Positions 52,368 to 61,686 are shown, counted from the first letter of the stretch. The stretch: 64,000 nt of DNA from Flavobacterium geliluteum (GCF_017948595.1 NZ_JAGFBV010000016.1:1-64000), one strand, 5' to 3'. Notes: generated from the sequence alone by a model not told the origin. Numbers and translations: made by a program.

Positions 52368-54668
52368 ATGAAAAATAAAGTAGTATTACTCTTTTTAGGA
52401 TGTGCCTTGTTGGGGTATTCTCAAAAGAAGGAGTCTAAAAATAGCGTAAAAATCAAACCAAAAGCCGAATTTGTAGCCGAATTATTGTCGAAGATGACAT
52501 TGGATGAAAAATTAGGACAATTAAATTTGCCTAGTTCTGGTGACTTTACAACTGGTTTGGCCAAAAGCTCTGATATATCAAAAAAAATTTCCGAAGGTAA
52601 AGTTGGTGGTTTGTTCAATATAAAATCAGTCGAAAAAATTAGAGAAGTACAAAAGCTGGCTGTTGAAAATAGCCGATTAAAAATTCCATTGATTTTTGGT
52701 ATGGATGTTATTCACGGCTACGAAACAACATTTCCAATTCCGCTTGGATTGTCTTGTACTTGGGATATGAATTTAATCGAAAGAAGTGCTCAAATTGCTG
52801 CTCAGGAAGCCAGTGCAGACGGAATCAACTGGACGTTTTCGCCAATGGTTGATATTTCTCGTGACCCTCGCTGGGGAAGAATTTCCGAAGGTTCCGGCGA
52901 AGATCCATACTTGGGGAGTCAAATTGCAAAAGCAATGGTAAACGGCTATCAGCAACATGATTTGTCAAAAAACACTTCAATTTTGGCGTGTGTAAAACAC
53001 TTTGCTTTGTACGGTGCGCCAGAAGCAGGTCGTGATTACAATACCGTAGACATGAGCCATATCAGGATGTTCAATGATTATTTCCCTCCTTACAAAGCTG
53101 CTGTAGATGCCGGTGTAGGTTCTGTTATGGCTTCTTTTAATGAAGTTGATGGAATTCCTGCTACTGGAAATAAATGGTTAATGACCGATGTTTTAAGAAA
53201 GCAATGGGGTTTCAAAGGATTTGTAGTGACAGATTTTACTGGAATTAACGAAATGATCGATCACGGAATGGGTGATTTACAGGCTGCCTCTGCTTTGGCC
53301 ATGAATGCTGGTGTAGAGATGGATATGGTAGGAGAAGGATTCTTAACTACTCTAAAAAAATCGATTGACGAGAAAAAAGTAACTATAGAAAGAATAGATG
53401 CGGCTGTAAGACTTATTTTAGAAGCCAAATATGATCTAGGATTGTTTGAAGATCCTTATAAATATTGTGATATAAAAAGGGCCAAAACGGATATTTTTAC
53501 TTCTAATAATAGAATAGAAGCCCGCAAAATAGCCGCTCAATCATTGGTTTTATTAAAAAATCAAAACCAATTGTTACCGCTTAAAAAATCGGGAACAATT
53601 GCGGTTATCGGACCTTTGGCTGATGCCGAAGAAAATATGTCCGGTACCTGGAGTGTGGCGACCAAAAAAGGAACTTCGGTTACGCTATTGAATGGTATCA
53701 AAGAAGTAGCCGGAAAGTCTGTAAAAGTGCTTTATGCCAAAGGAAGCAATTTAGATTATGATGCAACTTTTGAGACGAACGCTACAATGTTCGGAAAAAC
53801 ATTGCATCGTGATGCTCGTTCGAAAGAAGAACTTATCGCAGAAGCATTAAAAGTGGTCAGTCAATCTGATGTAATTGTGGCTGCTTTGGGTGAATCTGCT
53901 GAAATGAGCGGAGAATCCAGCAGTAGAACCAATTTAGAGATTCTGCAGGCACAAAAAGATTTATTAAATGCATTATTAAAAACCGGAAAACCAGTTGTTT
54001 TAGTATTATTTGATGGCCGTCCTTTGGTTATTCAGGACGAAAACAATACTGTTCCAGCGATTTTAAATGTTTGGTTTGCCGGAACAGAAGCAGGTTATGC
54101 AATTGCCGATGTTTTGTTTGGAGATGTAAATCCTTCCGGAAAATTGACTGCTACTTTTCCACGAAGCGTGGGGCAACTGCCTATTTATTACGCTCACAAA
54201 AATACAGGAAGACCGCTTTCTAACACAGAGGGTAAGTTCGAAAAATTCAGATCCAACTATATCGATGAGAGAAATGAACCATTATTTCCTTTTGGTTTCG
54301 GATTAAGTTATACGTCTTTCGATTATTCGAATATTAAAATTTCTTCTGATAAAATGAATGTCAACGGAAAACTAAAGGTTACGGTAGAGGTTACCAACAC
54401 TGGAAATTTTGAAGGTAAAGAAACCGTACAATTGTACATAAGAGATTTAGTAGGTTCTGTGACCAGACCGGTTAGAGAACTGAAAGGTTTTCAGAAAATC
54501 AACCTTAAAAAAGGAGAAAAACAAACGGTGACTTTTGAAATCACGGTGGAAGATTTAAAGTTTTATAACTCTGATTTACAATTTGTAGCAGAGCCTGGGC
54601 AGTTTGATGTTTTCCTAGGAGGAAATTCAAATGCCGATAAGAAAGTTAGTTTTGAGTTAACTAAATAG
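52368..54668 (+). CDS. bglX: GH3 beta-glucosidase (BglX-like)
   Basis: 766 residues, usual length for BglX. Signal peptide ends LLGYSQ. The N-terminal GH3 TIM-barrel (LSKMTLDEKLGQLNLP, IPLIFGMDVIHGYETTFPIP, VKHFALYGAPEAGRDYN) has the nucleophile Asp in GFKGFVVTDFTG. The second domain (LVLLKNQNQLLPLKKSG) carries ALGESAEMSGESSSR, holding the acid/base Glu, and the C-terminal Fn3-like domain starts VNGKLKVTVEVTNTGN. It likely trims oligosaccharides released by the GH144 enzyme to glucose. It is 40 bp after the glucanase gene, and a strong terminator follows. Confidence 0.93.
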   Translation: MKNKVVLLFLGCALLGYSQKKESKNSVKIKPKAEFVAELLSKMTLDEKLGQLNLPSSGDFTTGLAKSSDISKKISEGKVGGLFNIKSVEKIREVQKLAVENSRLKIPLIFGMDVIHGYETTFPIPLGLSCTWDMNLIERSAQIAAQEASADGINWTFSPMVDISRDPRWGRISEGSGEDPYLGSQIAKAMVNGYQQHDLSKNTSILACVKHFALYGAPEAGRDYNTVDMSHIRMFNDYFPPYKAAVDAGVGSVMASFNEVDGIPATGNKWLMTDVLRKQWGFKGFVVTDFTGINEMIDHGMGDLQAASALAMNAGVEMDMVGEGFLTTLKKSIDEKKVTIERIDAAVRLILEAKYDLGLFEDPYKYCDIKRAKTDIFTSNNRIEARKIAAQSLVLLKNQNQLLPLKKSGTIAVIGPLADAEENMSGTWSVATKKGTSVTLLNGIKEVAGKSVKVLYAKGSNLDYDATFETNATMFGKTLHRDARSKEELIAEALKVVSQSDVIVAALGESAEMSGESSSRTNLEILQAQKDLLNALLKTGKPVVLVLFDGRPLVIQDENNTVPAILNVWFAGTEAGYAIADVLFGDVNPSGKLTATFPRSVGQLPIYYAHKNTGRPLSNTEGKFEKFRSNYIDERNEPLFPFGFGLSYTSFDYSNIKISSDKMNVNGKLKVTVEVTNTGNFEGKETVQLYIRDLVGSVTRPVRELKGFQKINLKKGEKQTVTFEITVEDLKFYNSDLQFVAEPGQFDVFLGGNSNADKKVSFELTK

Positions 54669-54689
54669 TTGGTTTATTTATTAGTAATT

Positions 54690-54724
54690 GCCCTTCGTGA
54701 ATGGTTAAACGAAGGGCTTTTTTT
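54690..54724 (+). terminator. Intrinsic terminator after the GH3 gene
   Basis: GCCCTTCG and CGAAGGGC form an 8-bp GC-rich stem with a 12-base loop and seven T. It separates the GH43-like gene from the preceding two hydrolase genes. Confidence 0.9.
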
Positions 54725-54759
54725 AATTCAAAATCTACTAATCCCTAAAATTATACAAA

Positions 54760-56676
54760 ATGAGCAAACGATATTCCATTTTATTTTTGTTTCTAATGAT
54801 TGCTTTTTACGCTGATTTATCAGCACAGCAGATTCCGGGTAAAACAGAATGGTTTGACCCCAATAAGCCAGCTACAACCTATTGTAATCCGATCAATATT
54901 GGCTACAATTACACGACTAATAATCATAACGGAATTCCGGAATCGCGCCGTTCTAGCGCAGATCCAGTGATTATTAATTACAAAGGAGATTATTACTTGT
55001 TTGCCACCAATCAGGCAGGTTTTTTTTGGAGCAAAGATCTGGCCGACTGGAATTTTGTTTACGGAAGTTTTCAAAGAAAACCTGCCGATGATGATCAATG
55101 TGCTCCTGCGGCTTGGGTTGTAAATGACACACTTTTTTATGTAGGTTCTACCTGGAAAAAAGACCATCCGGTTTGGAAAACAGCTGATCCAAAATCGGGT
55201 CGCTGGTTAAGACATGTTGACACAGCGATGTTACCCACCTGGGATCCTGCTATTTTTCAGGACGACGACAAAAAAGTATATATGTATTATGGTTCAAGCG
55301 GAAAATTACCACTCGTAGGAGTTGAAGTAGATTATAAAACGTGGCTGCCAAAAGGAAATCAGGCAGATTATCGTAAATTATATGAAGCAACTGAAGTAGA
55401 AGATATTCAGCAGCCTTACGGCGAAATAAAAGCAGTCGTCAATTTAGATCCGTCCAATCATGGATGGGAACGTTTCGGCCCTAATAATGATATGGAGCCA
55501 GCACCATGGGGAAATTTTATAGAAGGGGCATGGATGACCAAACACAACGGAAAATATTATATGCAATACGGCGCACCGGCAACCGAATTTAAAGGCTATG
55601 CAAATGGGGTTCATGTAGGTGATAATCCGTTAGGTCCATTCGTATATCAAAAACACAATCCGATGTCTTATAAACCTGGTGGTTTTGTAATTGGTGCGGG
55701 ACACGGAAATACTTTTGCAGACAATTACGGAAATTACTGGAATACAGGAACGTGTAAAATTTCGATAAAAGACCGATTTGAGCGTCGTATCGATATGTTT
55801 CCGGCAGGATTTGATAAAGATGATATCATGTATTCTATCACTTCCTACGGCGATTTTCCAATCATGTTACCAACGCAACAGCGGGATCATACCAAAGGAG
55901 CTTCTTCGGGCTGGATGTTACTTTCATACAAAAAAGCGTTAACAGTTTCTTCTGCTGAAGAATGCAGCGAGGTTGAGACGCACAGGGTGGATAATGGAGG
56001 CAAAAAGGTATTCGAAAAATTTTGCTATAATGCAGAAAACCTGACCGATGAGAATATTCAAACTTATTGGTCTGCTACAACAGATAAACCTGGCGAGTGG
56101 CTGCAACTTGATTTAGGCAGAAAGATGCAGATAAATGCCCTGCAAATTAATTATGCAGATCACAAAGCCACACAATACAATAAAGCAATGGACATTTATT
56201 ACCAATATAAAATTTACATGTCTGATGATGCTCAAAATTGGAAATTAGTGGTTGATAAATCCCAAAATGATAAAGATGCTCCTCACGATTACCTTGAGTT
56301 GATTCAACCAATCATGGCACGTTACATTAAAATGGAGAACATTCATAATGCTTCCGGACTATTTGCGATTTCAGATTTTAGAGTGTTTGGAAATGGATTG
56401 TTGGCGAAACCAAAAATGGTTAGTAATTTTAAAGTTGACAGAAATTTACAAGATTCCCGCAATGCAATGATATCTTGGAAAAAGCAACCTGATGCCGTTG
56501 GATATACCATTTATTACGGAATAGAGAAGGATAAATTATACAATACGATCATGGTGTATGACGCTGATAAGTATGATTTTAGAGGCTTGGACAAAGGAAC
56601 GAAGTACTTTTTTACGATTGAGGCTTTTAATGAAAATGGTATCGGTTTAAAAAATAAGATTATTGAAGTAAAATAA
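54760..56676 (+). CDS. GH43-like glycosidase with F5/8 type C and fibronectin III domains
   Basis: 638 residues. Signal peptide ends ADLSAQ. The five-bladed propeller catalytic domain (residues 30-370) has the usual acid triad candidates: Asp in SSADPVIINYKGDYYLF, Asp in TWDPAIFQDD and Glu in EGAWMTKHNGKYYMQYG. A discoidin-like (F5/8C) carbohydrate-binding domain follows (TDENIQTYWSATTDKPGEWL), then an Fn3 domain (AMISWKKQPDAVGYTIYYG). GH43 enzymes act mainly on arabinose- or xylose-type linkages or galactans; in this locus it may remove side chains or act on a different substrate. No -7 box was recognised ahead of it; transcription may read through the terminator upstream. Confidence 0.82.
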   Translation: MSKRYSILFLFLMIAFYADLSAQQIPGKTEWFDPNKPATTYCNPINIGYNYTTNNHNGIPESRRSSADPVIINYKGDYYLFATNQAGFFWSKDLADWNFVYGSFQRKPADDDQCAPAAWVVNDTLFYVGSTWKKDHPVWKTADPKSGRWLRHVDTAMLPTWDPAIFQDDDKKVYMYYGSSGKLPLVGVEVDYKTWLPKGNQADYRKLYEATEVEDIQQPYGEIKAVVNLDPSNHGWERFGPNNDMEPAPWGNFIEGAWMTKHNGKYYMQYGAPATEFKGYANGVHVGDNPLGPFVYQKHNPMSYKPGGFVIGAGHGNTFADNYGNYWNTGTCKISIKDRFERRIDMFPAGFDKDDIMYSITSYGDFPIMLPTQQRDHTKGASSGWMLLSYKKALTVSSAEECSEVETHRVDNGGKKVFEKFCYNAENLTDENIQTYWSATTDKPGEWLQLDLGRKMQINALQINYADHKATQYNKAMDIYYQYKIYMSDDAQNWKLVVDKSQNDKDAPHDYLELIQPIMARYIKMENIHNASGLFAISDFRVFGNGLLAKPKMVSNFKVDRNLQDSRNAMISWKKQPDAVGYTIYYGIEKDKLYNTIMVYDADKYDFRGLDKGTKYFFTIEAFNENGIGLKNKIIEVK

Positions 56677-56784
56677 TTTTGTTTCGAATTTCTGAAAAGG
56701 TTTAAAAAAACTACGTCGGGTTGTAAAGAATTTTGTTCTTTTGTGAAACCAATAAAACTAAAACCCAAAAAACACAATTAACCT

Positions 56785-58173
56785 ATGAAAAAAACGATTC
56801 TTTTAACTGCAGTGCTTTTAAGCGGATTAACTTCATTTGCACAATCAAATGACGAAAAAAACATTAAATCATTTTACAGAAAAGCGCTAACCGACTCCAA
56901 ATGTTATATGTGGTTAGAGTATTTGTCTAATGATATAGGAAGTCGCTTATCGGGTTCTGAAAGTGCTGCAAAAGCAGTACAATACACAAAATCGCAGTTA
57001 GAAACTTTAGGTCTTGACAAAGTATATTTGCAAGAAGTCATGGTACCGCATTGGGTACGTGGCGAAAAAGAAACTGCCTATATTCTAGACAATAAAACCA
57101 AGACAGTTGTGCCAATTTGCGCCCTTGGAAGTTCTGTTGCAACTCCAAAAACTGGAATCACTGCCGAAGTTATTGAAGTAAAAGGAATAGCAGATTTAGC
57201 TGTATTAGGAGATAAAGTAAAAGGAAAAATTGTGTTTTATAACAGACCAATGGACCCAGAAAATATTGAGACTTTCAAATCGTACGGAGCTTGTGTAGAT
57301 CAAAGATATGCAGGAGCAAAAGAAGCGGCAAAATTAGGAGCAGTAGGAACGATCGTTCGTTCGATGAATTTGCGTCTGGATGATTTTCCGCATACTGGTA
57401 ATCAAAGTTATGGTGATTTGCCAAAAGAACAGTACATTCCAACAGCCGCTATTAGTACCAATGGCGCCGAGTTATTGAGTGAATCTTTAAAAAATAATCC
57501 AAGTCTGAAATTCTATTTTAAACAATCTTGCGAGACTTTGCCAGACGTTTTATCATATAATGTGATTGGCGAAATTACAGGAAAAGACCATCCGGAAGAT
57601 ATCATGGTTGTTGGCGGACATTTGGATTCTTGGGATTTAGCAGATGGTTCACATGATGATGGGGCTGGTGTGGTGCAAAGTATGGAAGCAATTCGAATTT
57701 TGAAAAGTTTTAATTATAAGCCTAAAAATACGATTCGTGTTGTCTTGTTTATGAATGAAGAAAACGGTACCAGAGGTGGAAAAAAATACGAAGAGGTTGC
57801 TAAACAGAATAAAGAAAACCACATTTTTGCATTAGAAAGTGATTCTGGCGGATTTACTCCTAGAGGATTTTCTATTGATGCAGATGATGCGAATTTGAAA
57901 AAAATTCAAGGCTACAAAGACTTTTTTGAACCGTATATGGTGCATAGTTTTACAATTGGCCACGGTGGTTCTGATATTGATCCTTTAACTTCTAAAACAT
58001 TAGTAAAAGTAGGTCTTAAACCCGATTCACAACGTTATTTTGATTACCATCACGCAGCAAATGATAAATTTGATGCTATCAACAAAAGAGAATTAGAACT
58101 TGGTGCTGCCACTATGGCTTCGTTACTCTATTTAGTAGATCAAAACGGAATCGTGTTGCCAGCTTCTAACTAA
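56785..58173 (+). CDS. M28-family metallopeptidase, secreted
   Basis: 462 residues. Signal peptide ends LTSFAQ. A PA-like insert (residues 130-235) lies inside the M28 domain. Zinc ligands are visible: His and Asp in VVGGHLDSWD and SHDDGAGV, the catalytic Glu pair in LFMNEENGTRGG, Asp in LESDSGG, and a final His in YFDYHHAANDKFDAI. It is an aminopeptidase or carboxypeptidase Q-like enzyme acting in the periplasm or outside. It follows the glycan locus on the same strand 108 bp later and has its own terminator; a functional link with the glycan genes is not indicated. Confidence 0.92.
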   Translation: MKKTILLTAVLLSGLTSFAQSNDEKNIKSFYRKALTDSKCYMWLEYLSNDIGSRLSGSESAAKAVQYTKSQLETLGLDKVYLQEVMVPHWVRGEKETAYILDNKTKTVVPICALGSSVATPKTGITAEVIEVKGIADLAVLGDKVKGKIVFYNRPMDPENIETFKSYGACVDQRYAGAKEAAKLGAVGTIVRSMNLRLDDFPHTGNQSYGDLPKEQYIPTAAISTNGAELLSESLKNNPSLKFYFKQSCETLPDVLSYNVIGEITGKDHPEDIMVVGGHLDSWDLADGSHDDGAGVVQSMEAIRILKSFNYKPKNTIRVVLFMNEENGTRGGKKYEEVAKQNKENHIFALESDSGGFTPRGFSIDADDANLKKIQGYKDFFEPYMVHSFTIGHGGSDIDPLTSKTLVKVGLKPDSQRYFDYHHAANDKFDAINKRELELGAATMASLLYLVDQNGIVLPASN

Positions 58174-58197
58174 GAGTTTAGAAATAATAGTCATAAG

Positions 58198-58224
58198 AAA
58201 GCCACTTTAAGAGTGGCTTTTTTT
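58198..58224 (+). terminator. Intrinsic terminator of the M28 peptidase gene
   Basis: AAAGCCACT and AGTGGCTTT form a 9-bp stem with a 5-base loop and a T run. It also sits at the 3' end of the minus-strand gene at 58240. Confidence 0.9.
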
Positions 58225-58239
58225 GCTATAAATTGGAGC

Positions 58240-58545
58240 TTAAAGTTTCATTATAATGAGATAATATAGAAAAGCAATCGGAATATTGGATAACAGAATT
58301 AAAATTTTTACCGCAATATCTTTGCGCTGCTGGCTTTTACGAACAAATAGATCTGTTAAATGAGACAGCATGATAAGATTAAGCAGAATGGCAGAAGCGA
58401 TAAAAGGGGCAGCAATAATTAAAATGTCAGCGCTCTGCTTTGCTGTGATATAAAGTATAAATAGCAACGTACTAATAACAAAGCTTCCTATGGCTAATTC
58501 TGTAGATTGCTGTTCTTGAAAAGATGCTGAGGTATAAATTTTCAT
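58240..58545 (-). CDS. Small membrane protein, neighbour of the Coq4-like gene
   Basis: 101 residues with three transmembrane helices (LAIGSFVISTLLFILYI, ILIIAAPFIASAILLNLIML, ILILLSNIPIAFLYYLIIM). No family recognised. It is only 6 bp downstream of the Coq4-like gene on the same strand, so they are co-transcribed. Confidence 0.6.
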   Translation of the reverse strand: MKIYTSASFQEQQSTELAIGSFVISTLLFILYITAKQSADILIIAAPFIASAILLNLIMLSHLTDLFVRKSQQRKDIAVKILILLSNIPIAFLYYLIIMKL

Positions 58546-58551
58546 AAAATT

Positions 58552-59004
58552 TTAAATTTTAAAAGTAGTTTGGATGGACTCAATAGGAGTAAGGAGCATT
58601 TTAGAAAAATCCAGATAATAAAAAGGAAGTGCCTTTTGTCCTTTTTTATATTTTTTTAAAAAATACCCAATTTCAGTAGGATAAAATAACGTTCCCGAAA
58701 GAATAACCAAGAATAAATACAGGCTCTTTTTTCTATTTCCTAAAAGGTAATACTGCATGGCGATTTCGTCTTGAACCGAAATTCCAGTATTGGTTAGGAC
58801 GTGAATAACATCATGATCTTCTAGTTTTTCCTGAATATCAAAATTATTTTGCATAAGAAAATCGCCAATTCCGCGACCTAAACTTCCCGTTGGAAAGTCT
58901 AATAATTCTTCTTTGGTAATATCCCAAGGCGCATTTCTTTTGATGTATTTTTGATATGGTTTTCTCGACCATTCATACATTTTTTCAATAAATAGATCTT
59001 TCAT
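58552..59004 (-). CDS. Coq4-like protein with the HDxxHx11E metal motif
   Basis: 150 residues, no signal peptide. The stretch EDHDVIHVLTNTGISVQDEI gives His64-Asp65-x2-His68-x11-Glu80, the exact spacing of the zinc-ligand motif of COQ4 proteins. FPTGSLGRGIGDF upstream matches the conserved segment before it. The C-terminal part is shorter than in eukaryotic COQ4. COQ4 acts in ubiquinone synthesis in organisms that make ubiquinone, but Flavobacteriia use menaquinone, so a ring or lipid-modifying role on another substrate is more likely. It is the first gene of a two-gene unit with the small membrane protein downstream. Confidence 0.75.
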   Translation of the reverse strand: MKDLFIEKMYEWSRKPYQKYIKRNAPWDITKEELLDFPTGSLGRGIGDFLMQNNFDIQEKLEDHDVIHVLTNTGISVQDEIAMQYYLLGNRKKSLYLFLVILSGTLFYPTEIGYFLKKYKKGQKALPFYYLDFSKMLLTPIESIQTTFKI

Positions 59005-59050
59005 ATAAATTTTTTAAAAGTACTTTGTTTTTCAAAGTATAATGAGAAAT

Positions 59051-59070
59051 AAAAAAGCATTACTATGCTT
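59051..59070 (-). terminator. Probable terminator of the NlpC/P60-like gene
   Basis: On the minus strand AAGCAT and ATGCTT form a 6-bp stem with a 4-base loop followed by a T run. It lies 43 bp after the stop at 59113. Confidence 0.65.
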
Positions 59071-59112
59071 CTTTATTCTGCTATTTGACTTTTCAGTGTT
59101 TCGTTTTTTTGT

Positions 59113-59790
59113 TTAGTAGTTGTCAATGATTGTTTCTAAGAGTTCCGACTCAAAAAGGTTAGAAGGTGCTACTACTTTTTCCTTGAGGGGAATATGATTT
59201 CCGTATCTTTGTTTCAAAATTTCCTGTACACGTTGATCATTTAAATTAAATTCTTTCAAAGCATGCAAAGGGCATAAAGTAATTCCAGCACCATTTTTGT
59301 ATATTTTCCAAACCAATTCAGAGCAATAAATACGCTGATCTGTCCATTCAAAAAAGGCATCATATTCTTTTCCATCAAGCTGCTGACTGTAATTTTGCAT
59401 TTTTTGTACGACAACAGGAGTTAAAAGCTGGTCAGCATTTTTTAATCTTTTTATAACATAGTTATTGTCTTTTCCATGCTGAATCCATTCGTTAAACGGA
59501 GTCAGTTTTACAGGCTGAACAGCTTCAAAAACAAACCATTTTCCGTCTATTGCGTAAATAATACCACAATGCGAAAATTTTGAATTAGTTGCAATTCGCA
59601 CTGCTTCACATTGAGGAGATTGCGAGGTTTGAAAAATAATATCGCCATCTTTAAGTTTACTTTCTATGGTGTTTTCTGTCTTTGTTTTTAAAAACGGATT
59701 GTTAGGGAAGACAGACATTGCTACAAACAGTACAAGGCCAAAACTTAGCAGAAACGTAATTCCAAGAAACACATATTTTTGTTTTTTCAT
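59113..59790 (-). CDS. YiiX/YebB-like NlpC/P60-superfamily cysteine hydrolase
   Basis: 225 residues with an N-terminal membrane anchor (residues 8-28). GDIIFQTSQSPQCEAVRIAT and SKFSHCGIIY give the family start and the catalytic His in SHCGI. The later YDAFFEWTDQRIYCSELVWKIY carries the catalytic Cys (YCSELV). The layout is the permuted papain-like YiiX/YebB type, in which His precedes Cys. These enzymes are predicted peptidoglycan amidases or lipid-modifying hydrolases. Monocistronic. Confidence 0.85.
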   Translation of the reverse strand: MKKQKYVFLGITFLLSFGLVLFVAMSVFPNNPFLKTKTENTIESKLKDGDIIFQTSQSPQCEAVRIATNSKFSHCGIIYAIDGKWFVFEAVQPVKLTPFNEWIQHGKDNNYVIKRLKNADQLLTPVVVQKMQNYSQQLDGKEYDAFFEWTDQRIYCSELVWKIYKNGAGITLCPLHALKEFNLNDQRVQEILKQRYGNHIPLKEKVVAPSNLFESELLETIIDNY

Positions 59791-59898
59791 CTTTTTATTT
59801 TAAATGCTAAAAGTACATTATTACACTTTAGGAGGATTATCTTTTTTTTAATACTTTAACAATGATTAAAAGAACTTTGAATTACAAAGTAAATCATA

Positions 59899-59936
59899 AA
59901 AAAAATAGTTGCCAAATTAATTGACAACTATTTTTT
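59899..59936. terminator. Long A/T-flanked terminator hairpin
   Basis: AAAAAATAGTTGCCAA and TTGACAACTATTTTTT pair over 16 positions with one mismatch and a 5-base loop. It is palindromic enough to work on both strands and closes the minus-strand kdsA operon that ends at 59958. Confidence 0.9.
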
Positions 59937-59957
59937 AAAATATATTTTTAAGAAATT

Positions 59958-60848
59958 TTAGATTCTAAAAATTCCTCCAACAGCAATAATTCTCTGAAAG
60001 AAGAAAAATTCCTGCGAAGCAGTATCTTCATTCCTTTGCGTGGTTCTAATGTCCTGCATATTGATGTAGCCACCTTTTAACTCACCCTGAAGGTAGAAAT
60101 GCTTAAAAAACGTAAAGTTGATACCCGCCTTTGCAGACATCCCATAACCTGATATATGAAAATCGTCATGGCGTTCTTTACCTAAAAGCATGGTATTGGT
60201 TTTTGGGTACAAAATTCCTCCCCCTAAACCTTCTGTTAAGTTAATCTGCACTTTATCTGTATTGGGCAAACCAAACCATTTCGAAATATCGTCATGTCTT
60301 GAAACCTCAGTATTAACATAGTTCAAACCATCTGTATGTTCGTACATTAAAAAAGCAGTATTAGTGTCAGGATTACCACCTTCAGCAGCAGCACCTTGAG
60401 ACATATCTACAGGTGTGTTATTGTAAACTCCGTTGTGAATAGATCCTGCCTGATCAGCAGGTAAATCAATATACCCCGTAACATTGGCCGTTTGATTTTG
60501 AGTCATCACATATTTCATGTGATCCCAACCGATAGCAACACTATAATGATCGTTAATGAAATACCCCAATCTAAAATTAGTTTGAGGAATGGTCATGTTT
60601 GCCGGATTTATATAATCAAGATGATATCCTTTTGGCTTATCATGTGCTTTCATGTCTGCTACTGTAAAGTTATAATCTTTTCCTCTAAATGTTACATCAG
60701 ATTTAGAGTAACTTTCTCTGTTACCTCCCCAGGAAACAAAGAATTTCCCTTTATTATGAGCTGTGTATTTTTGTACTGCGATTTCTTCCTGAGCAAATGT
60801 GTTTATTGAAAAACACAACATAAAAAAAAATATAATTTTTGCTTTCAA
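59958..60848 (-). CDS. Outer-membrane beta-barrel-type protein downstream of kdsA
   Basis: 296 residues. Signal peptide ends INTFAQ. The mature part alternates aromatic and polar strands: GKFFVSWGGNRESYSKSDVT, TNFRLGYFINDHYSVAIGWD, VQINLTEGLGGGILYPKTNT, KAGINFTFFKHFYLQGELKG, and it ends in FQRIIAVGGIFRI. That fits an eight- to twelve-strand barrel. It starts 19 bp after kdsA on the same strand, so it may belong to envelope or lipopolysaccharide assembly. No family named. Confidence 0.65.
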   Translation of the reverse strand: MKAKIIFFFMLCFSINTFAQEEIAVQKYTAHNKGKFFVSWGGNRESYSKSDVTFRGKDYNFTVADMKAHDKPKGYHLDYINPANMTIPQTNFRLGYFINDHYSVAIGWDHMKYVMTQNQTANVTGYIDLPADQAGSIHNGVYNNTPVDMSQGAAAEGGNPDTNTAFLMYEHTDGLNYVNTEVSRHDDISKWFGLPNTDKVQINLTEGLGGGILYPKTNTMLLGKERHDDFHISGYGMSAKAGINFTFFKHFYLQGELKGGYINMQDIRTTQRNEDTASQEFFFFQRIIAVGGIFRI

Positions 60849-60867
60849 TTGAAAATAATATTAAAAA

Positions 60868-61686
60868 TTAAAATGTATTGATTGTTTTTCTAATCGCTAC
60901 CAATTTGGTCATCAAACCTTCAAAATAGTCCAAATGAAGCATGTTAGCACCATCACTTTTTGCATTAGCAGGATCAAAATGGGTTTCTATAAAAATACCA
61001 TCAACACCAACAGCAATTCCCGCTTTGGCAACAGTTTCAATCATGTCAGGTCTTCCGCCCGTAACACCCGCAGTTTGGTTAGGCTGTTGCAAAGAATGCG
61101 TTACATCCAAAACCGTCGTAGCATATTGCTGCATCGTCGGGATACCTCTGTAATCTACAATCATATCCTGATAACCAAACATAGTACCACGATCTGTAAC
61201 CATCACATTTTCGTTGTGGCAGTCCAGTACTTTTTGTACCGCATGTTTCATGCTTTCCGGACTCATAAATTGCCCTTTTTTCAGGTTGACCACTTTTCCT
61301 GTGTTGGCAGCTGCCACAACAAGATCGGTTTGACGCACCAGAAAAGCAGGAATTTGCAAAACATCTACGTATTGTGCTGCCATATCCGCATCTTCATTGG
61401 TATGAATATCGGTCACGGTTGGAACGTGAAATGTTTCCGAAACTTTTCTTAAAATTTTCAACGCTTTTTCATCACCAATTCCGGAAAAACTATCAATTCT
61501 AGAACGATTGGCTTTTTTAAATGATCCCTTAAAGACATAAGGAATCTGAAGTTTGTCGGTAATACCAACTAATTTTTCGGCAATTCTCAGCGCCATTTCT
61601 TCACCTTCTATAGCGCAAGGACCCGCCAATAAAAAGAAATTACCGCTTTCAGTATGCTTAATTTGTGGAATATGTTGTATGTTCAT
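60868..61686 (-). CDS. kdsA: 3-deoxy-8-phosphooctulonate synthase, metal-dependent type
   Basis: 272 residues, full length. It condenses phosphoenolpyruvate with arabinose 5-phosphate to make Kdo 8-phosphate for lipopolysaccharide. Motifs: LLAGPCAIEGEE, FKGSFKKANRSR, TDRGTMFGYQDMIVDYRG, DVTHSLQQPN and a final DGIFIETHFDPANAKSDG. The Cys24 in GPC corresponds to the metal-binding Cys of the class II (metal-dependent) enzymes; metal-independent forms have Asn there. The outer-membrane gene follows after 19 bp. A perfect -7 box lies just upstream. Confidence 0.97.
   Translation of the reverse strand: MNIQHIPQIKHTESGNFFLLAGPCAIEGEEMALRIAEKLVGITDKLQIPYVFKGSFKKANRSRIDSFSGIGDEKALKILRKVSETFHVPTVTDIHTNEDADMAAQYVDVLQIPAFLVRQTDLVVAAANTGKVVNLKKGQFMSPESMKHAVQKVLDCHNENVMVTDRGTMFGYQDMIVDYRGIPTMQQYATTVLDVTHSLQQPNQTAGVTGGRPDMIETVAKAGIAVGVDGIFIETHFDPANAKSDGANMLHLDYFEGLMTKLVAIRKTINTF

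Noticed and set aside
54820..55167. 115-codon minus-strand open frame
   Set aside because: Antisense to the catalytic domain of the GH43-like gene.
60934..61452. 172-codon plus-strand open frame
   Set aside because: Antisense to kdsA, a fully conserved gene; no recognisable protein features.
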